Positions 41,690-51,121 of a stretch of DNA of 64,000 nt are shown here, piece by piece. The stretch comes from JAABRB01 sp963735025 (GTDB lineage: Bacteria; Pseudomonadota; Gammaproteobacteria; Burkholderiales; SG8-39): assembly GCA_963735025.1 (NCBI GenBank), contig CAVTJG010000021.1, forward strand, positions 1-64,000, written 5' to 3'. The position numbers and the translations under genes are program-made. Numbering within the stretch: position 1 is the first letter of the stretch; each line of letters opens with the position of its first letter. The notes under the pieces were generated by a model that had not been told where the DNA came from, searched no databases, and saw only the letters and a list, made by a program, of their open reading frames with translations.

Positions 41690-42150
41690 TGGCGGCCGGC
41701 CTCCGTGTATGCCTCGAGGGTCACGTCCCGCCCGCTAGCCGCGGGCGTGAGCGTGACGAGCAGGTCCGGCCGCGGCAGCGCCGCACCAGCTTTTTCTGGC
41801 CATTCCACCAGGCAGACGGATGCATCGTTGAAATGCTCCCTGAACCCCGAATCTTGCCAGGCTTTCGGATCATTGAATCGATAAAAATCAAAGTGGTACA
41901 AGTGTAATCTCGAAACAGTATAAAGTTCAACCAGACTGTAGGTCGGACTTTTGACTTTTCCCTCATACCCGAGCGCCCGGAGAAGCCCCCGGGCGAGGGT
42001 CGTTTTGCCGGCGCCGAGCTCGCCCCGGAGGTGAACCGACATACCGGGCTGCAGCGCCGGCGCGACCAACGCGCCCAATGCCAGCGTGGCTGCCTCGTCA
42101 GCGAGGTGCAGGGCAAGGCGGGGCGGGGGTGGCGGTAAGATCGGGCGCAT
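41635..42150 (-). CDS. tsaE: tRNA threonylcarbamoyladenosine biosynthesis ATPase TsaE
   Basis: A 171-residue ATPase needed, with TsaB and TsaD, to make t6A37 in tRNAs decoding ANN codons. HLRGELGAGKTTLARGLLRA near residues 41-60 is the P-loop, VKSPTYSLVELY near 70 and LYHFDFYRF near 89 are family motifs, and CLVEWPEKA near 113 is the Walker B-like region. The ATG at 42150 and the possible queG ATG at 42149 overlap on opposite strands. Confidence 0.93.
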   Translation of the reverse strand: MRPILPPPPPRLALHLADEAATLALGALVAPALQPGMSVHLRGELGAGKTTLARGLLRALGYEGKVKSPTYSLVELYTVSRLHLYHFDFYRFNDPKAWQDSGFREHFNDASVCLVEWPEKAGAALPRPDLLVTLTPAASGRDVTLEAYTEAGRQCLTSVAAVVSVPGWARA

Positions 42151-43241
42151 GAATCCAATTGCGAAAAACGCGGCTGAAGCACCGCGGGACTTCGCGATGC
42201 TCGCGGCAACGATCAAGGCCTGGGGCGGCGAGCTCGGTTTCCAGGCGGTCGGGATCGCCGACGTGGATCTTGCCCCCGCAGAGCAGCGCCTCCTCGAGTG
42301 GCTCGCGGCGGGAAGGCATGGCGAACTCGATTATATGGCGCGTCATGGCGCGAAGCGCGCGCGTCCCGCGGAACTCGTGCCGGGTACAGTGCGGGTGATT
42401 AGTGCCCGCATGGACTACCTGCCCGAAGCGGTCGACAGCTGGCAGGTCATGGACGATCGGCGAGCGGGCATTCGTCTCCCGCTACGCGCTCGGCCGCGAT
42501 TACCACAAGGTGCTGCGCGGCCGCTTGCAACAGCTTGCAGACCGGGTCGCCGCCGAGATTGGTGCCTTCGGCTATCGCGTGTTCACCGACTCGGCGCCCG
42601 TGATGGAGGTCGAGCTTGCGCGCAAGGCCGGCCTCGGATGGCGCGGCAAGCACACGCTGCTGCTGTCTCGCGACGCGGGTTCGTTCTTCTTTCTGGGCGA
42701 GATCTACACCGACCTACCGCTCCCTCCGGACGTGCCGGCGACCGAGCATTGTGGCGCGTGCGCCAAGTGCATCGATGTGTGCCCGACCGGGGCGATCGTG
42801 GCCCCCTACCAGCTCGACGCGCGGCGATGCATCTCCTATCTCACGATCGAGCTCAAGGGCGCCATTCCGGTGGCGCTACGTCCACTCATCGGCAACCGCG
42901 TGTACGGTTGCGACGACTGCCAGCTCGTGTGCCCGTGGAACCGTCATGCGCGCGTCTCGGGCGAGCCGGACTTCCAGGTGCGCAACGGCCTCGATTATGC
43001 CGAGCTCGCGGAGCTCTTCGCCTGGACCGAGCGTGAGTTCCAGTCGCGGCTCGCGGGGAGCGCGATTCACCGCATTGGCTACGAGCGCTGGCTGCGCAAC
43101 CTTGCCGTCGGCCTCGGCAACGCGCCGGGCACCGAGCAGGTGATCGCCGCGCTGCGTGCACGCGTGGACCACCCGTCGGCACTCGTGCGGGAGCACGTCG
43201 CGTGGGCGTTGGAACGCCATGGCGCGTCGCGCCAACCCTAG
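42149..43241 (+). pseudogene. queG: Epoxyqueuosine reductase, interrupted by one frameshift near 42458
   Basis: QueG reduces epoxyqueuosine to queuosine, the last step of queuosine synthesis, using cobalamin and two 4Fe-4S clusters. The first frame gives the N-terminus through RVISARMDYLPEAVDSWQVM. The next frame continues GERAFVSRYALGRDYHKVLR and the rest, including CGACAKCIDVCPTGA and CDDCQLVCPWN, the two cluster sites, and GLGWRGKHTLLLS. Skipping one base near 42458 restores a full protein of about 363 residues. Either a real mutation or a sequencing indel. The true start may be the ATG at 42197, which has GGGA upstream. Confidence 0.88.
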
Positions 43242-44080
43242 CCCCGGGGATCGGGGACGAACCCGCCGTTCGGGAACGGATTCGGGCTGCCGATGCGCGG
43301 CACGCTCGGAATGATGCCGCGTGCGACCAGGTTGCGATAGCTGTCGTACTGGATAGTGATCGTCTGGTTCGGATGCTCCGTCGCCCGCTGGAAGCTCGTA
43401 TAGCGGACCACTGACGTTTCGCGCTCGCCGTGTCCGGTGCCCAGCTTTTCCTCGCGTTGCGCATACGGAGCGGCGCGCTTGGCCGTGTCGGCGGACGCCT
43501 CGGTACCTGGCGGGGTCGCCGGCGAAGAGGCCGAGTTTTCGGCTGCACCGGCTTCCCGCTCACCCTGTGCGTGGTCACGCGTGCGGGATTCGTTGCTTTC
43601 GCTGGGGCTGATTTCTGCGGCGGGACGCGGCGGCCGATGTTCGCGGAAGACCGCAACGCCTATCACCCCGACGTTTTGCGGGCGGCCCGTTCGAGCAGCG
43701 TAGCTGTCCGGCAGCGCCGTGAAGTAGAACGCGGCCACCTCTTCCAGCGACTTGCGCCAGCCATTGATCTCGAACGACTGGCGCGCGCCAAGCACGTAGC
43801 CCGCCTGGCTCGTGGCCGCCGTCTCGCCGCTTACGACATTCACGCCGTCCACCGACACCACGGTCATCACTCGCCGTCCCGTCCGGTTCGCGATGCGCAG
43901 CGCATATTTCTCGCCAGGCGTTCCGGCGATGTAGAGCTGGCCGGCGTGGTAGTGCGTCGGCACCGGCTGCCCGGTCGTCCGATTGATGACCGTGACATCG
44001 ACCAGCGACCCCGCGGAGACGTTCGCCGAGGCGCAACCCGATAGTGCCGCGGCGAGCAGCGCCGCAATGATGCCCTTCAT
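43238..44080 (-). CDS. Uncharacterised lipoprotein
   Basis: A 280-residue protein not recognised beyond its architecture. MKGIIAALLAAALSGCASAN is a lipoprotein signal with LSGC lipobox (Cys16). Residues 25-150 form a compact domain (VDVTVINRTTGQPVPTHYHA, GQSFEING-like centre, FYFTALPDSYAARTGRP, VGVIGVAVF). Residues 150-205 are a Glu/Ser/Ala-rich linker. The C-terminus (EEKLGTGHGERETS, then QTITIQYDSYRNLVARGIIP) looks conserved and ends in a Pro/Gly tail. Predicted to face the periplasm. It is convergent with queG (4-base overlap). No function is assigned. Confidence 0.75.
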   Translation of the reverse strand: MKGIIAALLAAALSGCASANVSAGSLVDVTVINRTTGQPVPTHYHAGQLYIAGTPGEKYALRIANRTGRRVMTVVSVDGVNVVSGETAATSQAGYVLGARQSFEINGWRKSLEEVAAFYFTALPDSYAARTGRPQNVGVIGVAVFREHRPPRPAAEISPSESNESRTRDHAQGEREAGAAENSASSPATPPGTEASADTAKRAAPYAQREEKLGTGHGERETSVVRYTSFQRATEHPNQTITIQYDSYRNLVARGIIPSVPRIGSPNPFPNGGFVPDPRG

Positions 44081-44174
44081 GTGTTTCTCCCCAATCAGTT
44101 AAGGACATCGCTGTAAACGATGGTCCCGGCTGAATGGGGTTAAGCGGAGGTACCTGGCTGGCGCATCGATTCAT

Positions 44175-44234
44175 CCCCTCCTTTTCAAGGAGGTCATGGC
44201 CAAAGGCGCCGACCAGACATTGGCCGCTGACCCG
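44175..44234 (+). repeat. Short intergenic repeat, copy D (CCCCTCCTT...TGGCCGCTGACCCG type)
   Basis: Begins CCCCTCCTTTTCAAGGAGGT and ends TTGGCCGCTGACCCG 60 bases later. Both ends match the copy on the - strand at 16765-16823, while the centre differs (AAAGGCGCCGACC here). The CCCCTCC/GGAGG ends can pair. It lies in the 257-base gap between the lipoprotein gene and the end of the oppF gene. Confidence 0.6.
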
Positions 44235-44337
44235 CGAGACGCTTGTGCCGTGCATGCGCTGAAAAGAGCGGGCGGTTTTCTGACGGATGTACGCTGAGGC
44301 GTCCCCGCAGGGCGAGCCAGCCCCGCGCGCAAGGAAA

Positions 44338-45351
44338 TTACGTTCGGGCCAGGTTGGAACTCGCGAAATGGCAAGCGGCGAAGTGCCCGGGCGCGACCTC
44401 GCGGAGCGGCGGTGCCTCTGTCTTGCAGCGGTCGGTCTGAATCGGACAGCGGCCGTAAAAACGGCACACGTTGGGGTCGGGGTCGATCGGCGAGCGCGGC
44501 TCGCCGACGAGCACTTCGCGTTCCTCCGGCCGTCCGCCGATACGGGGAATCGCCCCGATGAGCGCGGCCGTGTAAGGGTGCTTGGGCTTGCTGAAAAGCT
44601 GGGTGGTCGGTCCTTGCTCGACGATCTTGCCGAGATACATCACCACGACGCGATCGCAGAGCATGCGCACGACGCTCAGATCGTGCGAGACGAACAGGTA
44701 ACTCATGCCGAGCGTGCGCTTCAGCTCTGCGAGCAGCTTGAGGATCGTCGCTTGCACCGAAACGTCCAGTGCGGCGGTGGGCTCGTCGAGCACGAGCAGA
44801 TCGGGCTGGGTGATGATGGCACGCGCGATGCCAACCCGGGCTTTCTGTCCGCCGGACAACTGATGTGGAAATCGGGTGAGCAATTCCTCGGGTAGCCCCA
44901 CTTTGCGCGCGGCGTCGCTCACGCGCACGCGCAGCTCGGATCGGTCGCTCACATTTTCCAACCGACGCAGGGGCTCGGAAATCGTGTCGAACGCGCTGAA
45001 GCGTGGATTGAGACTGTCGGTTGGATCCTGGAAGACCATCTGGATCTTGGGCCTGAACGACGTTCCCGCGAAACTGCGCGCGGGAATGAATCCGATGTTG
45101 CGGCCGCGATAGATGATGTCGCCCGACGTGTAGTCGAGCATGCGGGTGATGAGGCGGACAAGCGTGGACTTGCCGCAGCCGGACTCGCCGACCAGTCCGA
45201 TGCTCTCTCCCTCTGCGATGGAGAACGAAACGTCGTCCACGGCATGCAGTCGGGACACGGGCAAGCGTTTTCCGCGCAGGATTGCACCGAGGGTCCTGGA
45301 TCCGCCGACGGGAAACGACTTCCTCAGCTCCAAGCAATCGAGAACGTTCAT
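44338..45351 (-). CDS. Oligopeptide/dipeptide ABC transporter ATPase (OppF/DppF type)
   Basis: A 337-residue ABC ATPase energising import through the two permeases encoded upstream. LVGESGCGKSTLVRLITRML near 52-71 is Walker A, HQLSGGQKARVGIARAI near 163 is the ABC signature, and LLVLDEPTAALDVSVQA near 186 is Walker B. The C-terminus has the Opp extension with CRFYGRCPIQTDRC, the cysteine cluster typical of this family, which can hold an Fe-S cluster in some members. Last gene of the five-gene operon. Confidence 0.93.
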   Translation of the reverse strand: MNVLDCLELRKSFPVGGSRTLGAILRGKRLPVSRLHAVDDVSFSIAEGESIGLVGESGCGKSTLVRLITRMLDYTSGDIIYRGRNIGFIPARSFAGTSFRPKIQMVFQDPTDSLNPRFSAFDTISEPLRRLENVSDRSELRVRVSDAARKVGLPEELLTRFPHQLSGGQKARVGIARAIITQPDLLVLDEPTAALDVSVQATILKLLAELKRTLGMSYLFVSHDLSVVRMLCDRVVVMYLGKIVEQGPTTQLFSKPKHPYTAALIGAIPRIGGRPEEREVLVGEPRSPIDPDPNVCRFYGRCPIQTDRCKTEAPPLREVAPGHFAACHFASSNLART

Positions 45352-45361
45352 GGGCGCGTGC

Positions 45362-46336
45362 TCATTGCGGATTGAAGCACCATGCGCGGTGACCGTCCTG
45401 CAGCTCGACCGGAATGGGCGGCGTCGTGGAGCAACTCTCTATGGCGCGAGTGCAGCGCTCCAGAAAGCGGCATTTCGGCAGGTCGGCGCGGCGCAGGTCG
45501 GGAAGGTTGCCGGGGATCGACGCCAGCCCGTCGATCCGACCGTCGGGCGTCGGCGTCGACCGGATGAGCTGCGTGGTGTACGGGTGGATGGGGCGCTGGA
45601 AGAGCTCCGCGGCCGGCGCGACCTCCACGATCTGGCCAGCATGCATGACGACGATGCGGTCGCAATATTCGGATGCGAGCGCCAGATCGTGCGTGATCAG
45701 GATGGTCGCCATCTGACGCTCGCGGGCCAGCTCGCTGATCAGGCTCATGATCGCGGCCTGGGTCGTCACGTCGAGCCCGGTCGTCGGCTCGTCGGCGATC
45801 AAGAGCTGTGGCGAACACGCCAGCGCGAGCGCGATCATCACGCGCTGACACTGGCCCCCGGAGAGCTCGAAAGGATAGGCGGCATACCGGCGCTCGGCAT
45901 CGGGAATGCGGACCTGCGCCAAGCGCTCCACGGCGCGTCTCTTGAGCTCCGCGGAAAGAGTCGTGGTGTGCTGGCGCAGCACGTCCTCGATCTGCTTGCC
46001 GACGCGGCGGATGGGGTTAAGGGCAGTGCGCGGGTTCTGAAAGATCATCGAAATGTCTCGACCGCGCACCTCGTCCACTTCCGACTCGCTTGCGGCGATC
46101 ATGTCCATACCCGCGAACTGAATCTTTCCCCCGGTGACCCGGGCCGCTGCGTCCAGGATGCGCAGTATCGCGAATGACAGGACCGATTTGCCCGATCCCG
46201 ACTCGCCGACTATCCCGACGGTCTCCCCTTTGGCGACATCGAAGCTGACGCTCTCGAGGGCGCGTACCGTGCCTGAGCGCGTGCGAAACTCGAGTGACAG
46301 GTCCTTGACCGACAGCAGAGGCGGTGACTTGCTCAT
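45362..46336 (-). CDS. Oligopeptide/dipeptide ABC transporter ATPase (OppD/DppD type)
   Basis: A 324-residue ABC ATPase paired with the OppF-type subunit. Walker A is GIVGESGSGKSVLSFAILRI near 38-57, the signature is FELSGGQCQRVMIALALA near 154, and Walker B is LLIADEPTTGLDVTTQA near 178. CRFLERCTRAIESC near the end is the family cysteine motif. The ATG at 46336 overlaps the end of the permease gene by four bases; the longer frame into that gene is spurious. Confidence 0.93.
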   Translation of the reverse strand: MSKSPPLLSVKDLSLEFRTRSGTVRALESVSFDVAKGETVGIVGESGSGKSVLSFAILRILDAAARVTGGKIQFAGMDMIAASESEVDEVRGRDISMIFQNPRTALNPIRRVGKQIEDVLRQHTTTLSAELKRRAVERLAQVRIPDAERRYAAYPFELSGGQCQRVMIALALACSPQLLIADEPTTGLDVTTQAAIMSLISELARERQMATILITHDLALASEYCDRIVVMHAGQIVEVAPAAELFQRPIHPYTTQLIRSTPTPDGRIDGLASIPGNLPDLRRADLPKCRFLERCTRAIESCSTTPPIPVELQDGHRAWCFNPQ

Positions 46337-47244
46337 GTGCGCATGCGCGGATCCAGCATGTCGCGCAGACCGTCGCCAAGGAGATTGAAGCAGAAGACGG
46401 CGAGCATGAGGATGGCGCCGGGGAAGAGCGCAATCCACCATTCGCCCGAGATGATGTACGTGGCGCCTTCGGCCACCATGATTCCCCACTCCGCTTGTGG
46501 AGGACGCACGCCCAGTCCAATGAACGAGAGACCTGCAGCGTTCAGGATGGCCCACCCCATGTTCAGCGACACCTGCACCATCATCGGCGGCAGGACGTTG
46601 GGAAATACGTGGAAAGCCAGGGTGCGCAGGCTCGAGTTGCCCGCCAGGCGGGCGGCCTCGACGTAGCCCGCGTCACGGCGCACGTTCACCTCGGCACGCG
46701 CGACGCGCGCATAGAAGGGCAGGTTGATGATCGCCGTCGCGAGAATGATGTTGGCGACGGTGTTGCCCAGCGCCGCAACGATGCCCATCGCCAGTACGAA
46801 AAGCGGAAATGCCATGATGGTGTCCGCGATCCGACCCACGACGCGGTCCGTCCATCCGCCGTAATAGCCCGCGAAGGAGCCTAGCGTCGCGCCGACCGCG
46901 AAGGATGCGAACACCGCCGCAACGGCAATGCCGAAGTCGAGCTGCGTGGCAACGATGATGCGCGAGAGAAGATCCCGCCCCAGCGCATCGGTTCCGAACC
47001 AGTGCCGGGCCGAAGGCGGTTGCAGCGCTGCCGCGGTGTCGGTGGCGAGTGGGTCGTAAGGGGCGATCCACGGTCCGAACACGGCGAGCACCACGAACAC
47101 CAGGAACAGCACGAAGGCGCCCAGCGTCACGGGATTCTCGGTCGCGACGTGGCGGATATGGCGGGCTGTCTCGCGCCAGGCCGATGGGCGCGAAGGACGC
47201 GGCGTCGAGTCGGCTCGCAATGGTGCCGGCGTATCCATGTTCAT
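46333..47244 (-). CDS. Oligopeptide/dipeptide ABC transporter permease (OppC/DppC type)
   Basis: A 303-residue inner-membrane permease with about six helices. An N-terminal OppC_N segment (ENPVTLGAFVLFLVFVVLAV) precedes the permease domain, with the EAA loop EAARLAGNSSLRTLAFHVFPN near 206. HWFGTDALGRDLLSRII near 84 is the family hallmark. The start ATG at 47244 overlaps the upstream permease stop (ATGA). Confidence 0.93.
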   Translation of the reverse strand: MNMDTPAPLRADSTPRPSRPSAWRETARHIRHVATENPVTLGAFVLFLVFVVLAVFGPWIAPYDPLATDTAAALQPPSARHWFGTDALGRDLLSRIIVATQLDFGIAVAAVFASFAVGATLGSFAGYYGGWTDRVVGRIADTIMAFPLFVLAMGIVAALGNTVANIILATAIINLPFYARVARAEVNVRRDAGYVEAARLAGNSSLRTLAFHVFPNVLPPMMVQVSLNMGWAILNAAGLSFIGLGVRPPQAEWGIMVAEGATYIISGEWWIALFPGAILMLAVFCFNLLGDGLRDMLDPRMRT

Positions 47245-48254
47245 CCCGCAAATCCGACGCGCGGATCGATCACTCCGTAGAGAATGTCGATGGCGAGATT
47301 GAGCGCGACGTAGAGCAACGCCATGGTAAGCACGAAGCCCTGCACGGGCGCGTAATCCGATGCGACCAGCGCTTCGATCACGTAAGACCCGATCCCGGGC
47401 CACGCAAAGACCTTCTCGACGAGTACGTTCGACCCGAGCAGAAATGAGAACACCATGCCCATCGTGGTGACCACGGGGAGCAGCGCATTGCGGAACGCAT
47501 AGACATACAGGACCTTGGAGGGTGACAGTCCTGCGGCGCGTGCTGTGCGAACGAAATCGGAGGAAAGCACCCCGAGCATCGCTGCGCGCGTCATGCGCAT
47601 CAGCGGCGCCATGACGAAGAGGGCAAGAGTCAGCGACGGTAGAATGAGCTGGGCAGCCGCCGCGCGGAACGTCTCGAGGTCGCCGGCGATCAGGCTGTCG
47701 ACGAGGTAGAAGCCGGTGATCGTCGGAGGGGGCGAAAATGCCACGTCGAGCCGACCGAGCGGGGAGGGCGCCCAGCCGAGCACGAAGTAGAAGAAGTAGG
47801 CGAGGAACAGCCCGGTGAAGAATGTGGGCAGCGACACGCCGGCGGTGGCCAGGATCCGGCACACGTGGTCGGTCCAGGATCCGGGACGGGTGGCTGCGAG
47901 GATGCCGAGCGGGATCGCCACGACGAGCGCAAAAATCAAGCCGCACAGCGTCAGCTCTAGGGATGCCGGTAGTCGAGTGGCGAGCTCAGTGATCACCGGC
48001 TGACCGGTGGAGAGCGAATTTCCCAGATCGCCTTTGGCGAGATCCACCACGTAACGCAGGAACTGTTGCACCAGGCTCTTATCGAGGCCGAGCTGGGCGC
48101 GAATCTGCTCGATCGCCTCCTGAGTGGCGGACGGCCCGGCAAAGTACGCCGCGGGATCGCCCGGCAGTGCGCGGGTCAACAGGAACGTGACTACGATCAC
48201 GCCGATGACGTTGGGCAAAGCGCCGCCCAGGCGCTTCAGGATCATGGCGATCAT
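47241..48254 (-). CDS. Oligopeptide/dipeptide ABC transporter permease (OppB/DppB type)
   Basis: A 337-residue permease. The N-terminus ILKRLGGALPNVIGVIVVTF is the first helix, followed by LTRALPGDPAAYFAG typical of OppB. The EAA loop is VRTARAAGLSPSKVLYVYAF near 243. The C-terminus ends YGVIDPRVGFAG, as usual in this family. It starts 82 bases after the true end of the binding-protein gene. Confidence 0.93.
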   Translation of the reverse strand: MIAMILKRLGGALPNVIGVIVVTFLLTRALPGDPAAYFAGPSATQEAIEQIRAQLGLDKSLVQQFLRYVVDLAKGDLGNSLSTGQPVITELATRLPASLELTLCGLIFALVVAIPLGILAATRPGSWTDHVCRILATAGVSLPTFFTGLFLAYFFYFVLGWAPSPLGRLDVAFSPPPTITGFYLVDSLIAGDLETFRAAAAQLILPSLTLALFVMAPLMRMTRAAMLGVLSSDFVRTARAAGLSPSKVLYVYAFRNALLPVVTTMGMVFSFLLGSNVLVEKVFAWPGIGSYVIEALVASDYAPVQGFVLTMALLYVALNLAIDILYGVIDPRVGFAG

Positions 48255-48335
48255 TGGTTCGCCCTCACGTACCGCCGGTGCGATGCTCGCCGAGCCGGAT
48301 TACTCGATCATCCGGCCCGGCCCGGGTGGTGCCGG

Positions 48336-49944
48336 TCACTCCTTCTCCAGGTCGCGATAGTCCGGCTGCAGGTGGAACCAGTAGCTGTAGCCCTTGATGT
48401 TCTTCTGCATGGCGACGTCGATGGACGGTTGAGCGATGGGAATTCTCGGCACCTCGGCGAAGGCGATGTCGATGAAGCCTTTGACGTCGGCAGCGTATTT
48501 CGTCAGGATCGGTCTCGAACCGCGCGGCGTCGATGAGCTTGTCCATCGCGGGATTCTGGTAATTCATCGTGTTGAACACCGCATTCTGGCCGTGGTAGTT
48601 CCAGAAGAAGAAGTATTCGGGATAGTTCAGCCAGCCCCCGAATCGATTCAGGCTGAGTGGCATCTCCTTTTTCACCATCGCCGCACGCCAGTTCGCGCCG
48701 GGCACCTTGTTGAGCTTGGCCTTGATGCCGATCGCGGCGAGCGCTTCCTGGATCAGCACCGCGGCGGGCTCGGAGACCGTGCCGTTGCCGAGGTCGAACG
48801 AGAGCTCGGTTTCGAAGCCGTCCGGGAAGCCGGCTTCGGTGAGCAGCTTCTTCGCTTTGGCGAGGTCCTGCGAATAGCCGTGTGCCTGCGGCCAGGTCGT
48901 GCCGCTCGCAGTGGGAGAGTCCGCGCCGAATACCGGGATGGCCCGCTGGTACAGCGCGTTCGACATGATCTTTTCGTAGGGCATCGCCCAGGCGACTGCC
49001 TGGCGCACCTTGACGTTGTCGAACGGCGGCTTCGTGACGTTCATGTCCACGTACCAGATCGCGTTCTCGTTCGGCGTGCTCGCGACGGTGACCTTTCCGT
49101 CCTTGGAGAGCTCCAGGAAGTCCTTTGGGGGCATCTCGTAGGTCATGTCGATGTCGCCCTTCTCGAGCAGCGCCCGTCGATTGCCCGCGGAGGGCACCTG
49201 TCGCTGAACGACCCGCTTGATCTTCGGCAGGGGACCGGATTTCCAGTCATCGAACCGTGCGTAGATGATCTCCTGGCCGGGCCGGTAGGCCTCGACCTTG
49301 TAAGCCCCGCCACCTGCCGCGTTGGTCTTCGTCCAGACGAGGCCCCAGGGGTCTTCCTTGGTCACGTGCTTCTTCACTAGCGCCGAGTTGTAGATCGAGG
49401 CCACCGGCACGGCCATGTCCATCATCGTCAGCTTGTCCTTCCTGAGAAAATTCACGCGGAAGGTGTGATCGTCGACGACGACGAACTGCTCGGGCTTCTC
49501 CAGGGAACCGGCCTTCATCTGGAACGTCGGAAAGCCGCCGACCGACACGGCGCGGTCGAACGACCATTTCACGTCCTTGGCGGTGACCGGAGTGCCGTCG
49601 TGAAACTTCGCATCCTTGCGCAACTTGAACGTGACCGACATGCCGTCGGGCGCGATCTCCCACGACTCGGCAAGCTCGGGCTTCAGTTCGGCGTAGTCGT
49701 AGGTCATCGAGCCGTCTGCGGCCTTCTTCTTGCCGAAGGTCATAAGCCGGTCGTATGCGAGCCACGTCACGCCGTAGGCGGGGCGATTTGCGCCCGTGAC
49801 GTGAATGTCGAGGGAATTGGGGCCGTTTTCGTTCGCCACCACGAGCAGGTCCTTGCGGCGGCTCGATTGTCCGAATGCCTCGAGCGGCAGGGTCGTGGCG
49901 CCGGCAATGGCCGCAGTGGAAATGAGAAAGTCACGTCGCTTCAT
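48336..49944 (-). pseudogene. ABC transporter peptide-binding protein, frameshifted near the C-terminus (about 48505)
   Basis: A periplasmic family 5 solute-binding protein (OppA/DppA type). MKRRDFLISTAAIAGATTLP is a Tat signal. The SBP_bac_5 domain is well conserved, for example WEIAPDGMSVTFKLRKDAKF. The frame is intact to DKLIDAARFETDP; after that it turns into Arg/His-rich nonsense ending at 48265. Skipping one base near 48505 gives YAADVKGFIDIAFAEVPRIP and a normal ending, YSYWFHLQPDYRDLEKE, at 48336. GGAGGTTCTC before the ATG is a good ribosome binding site. The ligand may be a peptide, but family 5 has other substrates. Confidence 0.85.
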
Positions 49945-50215
49945 GAGAACCTCCAGTTCCGAAGGGCTGCGAAAGAGATCTTCTGTACGCTGCGTGCCAG
50001 ATCCGGGTGGGAATTACGGAGCAGGGCACGCAACTGGTATCCAAGATCGAATGCAAGGCAGAACGCGAGGAGCGTGCCAGTCGCGGCAAGCTTCTGATCT
50101 GGCGGGAATCAGCTGTTCGGAAAGGGGCTGCAGTGGCGCGGCGAACGCCCGAAATTCGCACCTCGATGGTGCGGCAATTCGCCGGGCGCACCGCGACCGG
50201 GCGCGCGGAATTCGA

Positions 50216-51121
50216 CTAGCGGAGATCCTCGGGAAGCACGTAATCCGGAAACCGGACGCGCAATTCCATCACCAGGCGATTCGCTTCGTCGATACGGCCC
50301 GCCTGCTTCACGCGCCGGATCTCCGCGACCCAGTCTTCGGGTGTTCGCAGCGCGGACTCGGCTACCCCGGTTCCCGAATCGCGATCGGCACGATCGGCGG
50401 GGCGATCCGCCAGCTCGCGTTCGCGCATCGTCCCCACGGAGCCCTCGGGCTGGGGTGCGCCCGATGCCGCGCGTTTTTTTGCGAGCGGTTGTTCGGCGTC
50501 CTTCGCGCGCGGCGCAGTGGGCGTGCGTGATTCAGCGGGTGCGGGTGGTGCCGCAGCAGGGCGCGGCGGTTCAGCCGGAAACGGCGCGGCGGTGCCTTTC
50601 GCCTCGTTGGAAATTGCCTGCTCAGACTTCGGCTCCTGCGCTTGCTGTCGGAGATCCTCGTCACCCGGAGCGCGTGGCTGGGACCGCGATTCGGTGCGAC
50701 CGCTTTCGCGAAGCTCCAACGGCTTCGACCCGTGTGCGCCGGACTCCTGTTCCGGAATGCTCCGGGCAGGCGCCGCTGCGGGCGCGACACGATCCACGCG
50801 CGCCTTCTCGGGACTCGTCTTGTCGGATTGCGTCGGGTTGGATCGTGTCTCGTCGGATCTCAATTCCTCCAGCACAGGCGGCGCTCGTTCGCTCTCGTAC
50901 ACCATGAGCGTCAGGGTCGCGGAGAGGACGATGGTCGCGGCCAGGGCCACGGGCACGCGCCAGCGCTGCGCGAACGTGCGCCCGATCGATGCCGGGCGCG
51001 CTGCCACCGCGCGATGCGCGGCGGCGAGAATGCGCTCGTCGAGCGCACGCGGCGGCTCCTCGCGCGGGGTTTCCCGGTAGGCGGCGTCGATGTCCGGATC
51101 GCGTGGATCGTCGGTGCTCAC
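50216..51121 (-). CDS. Probable anti-sigma factor, membrane anchored
   Basis: A 301-residue protein with a short cytoplasmic N-terminus, one membrane helix (VPVALAATIVLSATLTLMVY near 71-90), a long low-complexity Pro/Glu/Ala-rich periplasmic stretch (about 95-235), and a short conserved end (LRTPEDWVAEIRRVKQAGRI). The ATG overlaps the ECF sigma gene stop by four bases. This genetic pairing plus single-helix topology suggests an anti-sigma factor. No zinc-binding HxxxCxxC motif is visible, so it would be a non-ZAS type. Function is inferred from context. Confidence 0.68.
   Translation of the reverse strand: MSTDDPRDPDIDAAYRETPREEPPRALDERILAAAHRAVAARPASIGRTFAQRWRVPVALAATIVLSATLTLMVYESERAPPVLEELRSDETRSNPTQSDKTSPEKARVDRVAPAAAPARSIPEQESGAHGSKPLELRESGRTESRSQPRAPGDEDLRQQAQEPKSEQAISNEAKGTAAPFPAEPPRPAAAPPAPAESRTPTAPRAKDAEQPLAKKRAASGAPQPEGSVGTMRERELADRPADRADRDSGTGVAESALRTPEDWVAEIRRVKQAGRIDEANRLVMELRVRFPDYVLPEDLR

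Noticed and set aside
48265..48335. Alternative end of the peptide-binding protein at 48265
   Set aside because: The residues after the frameshift are Arg/His-rich and unlike the family, while the other frame restores the expected end.
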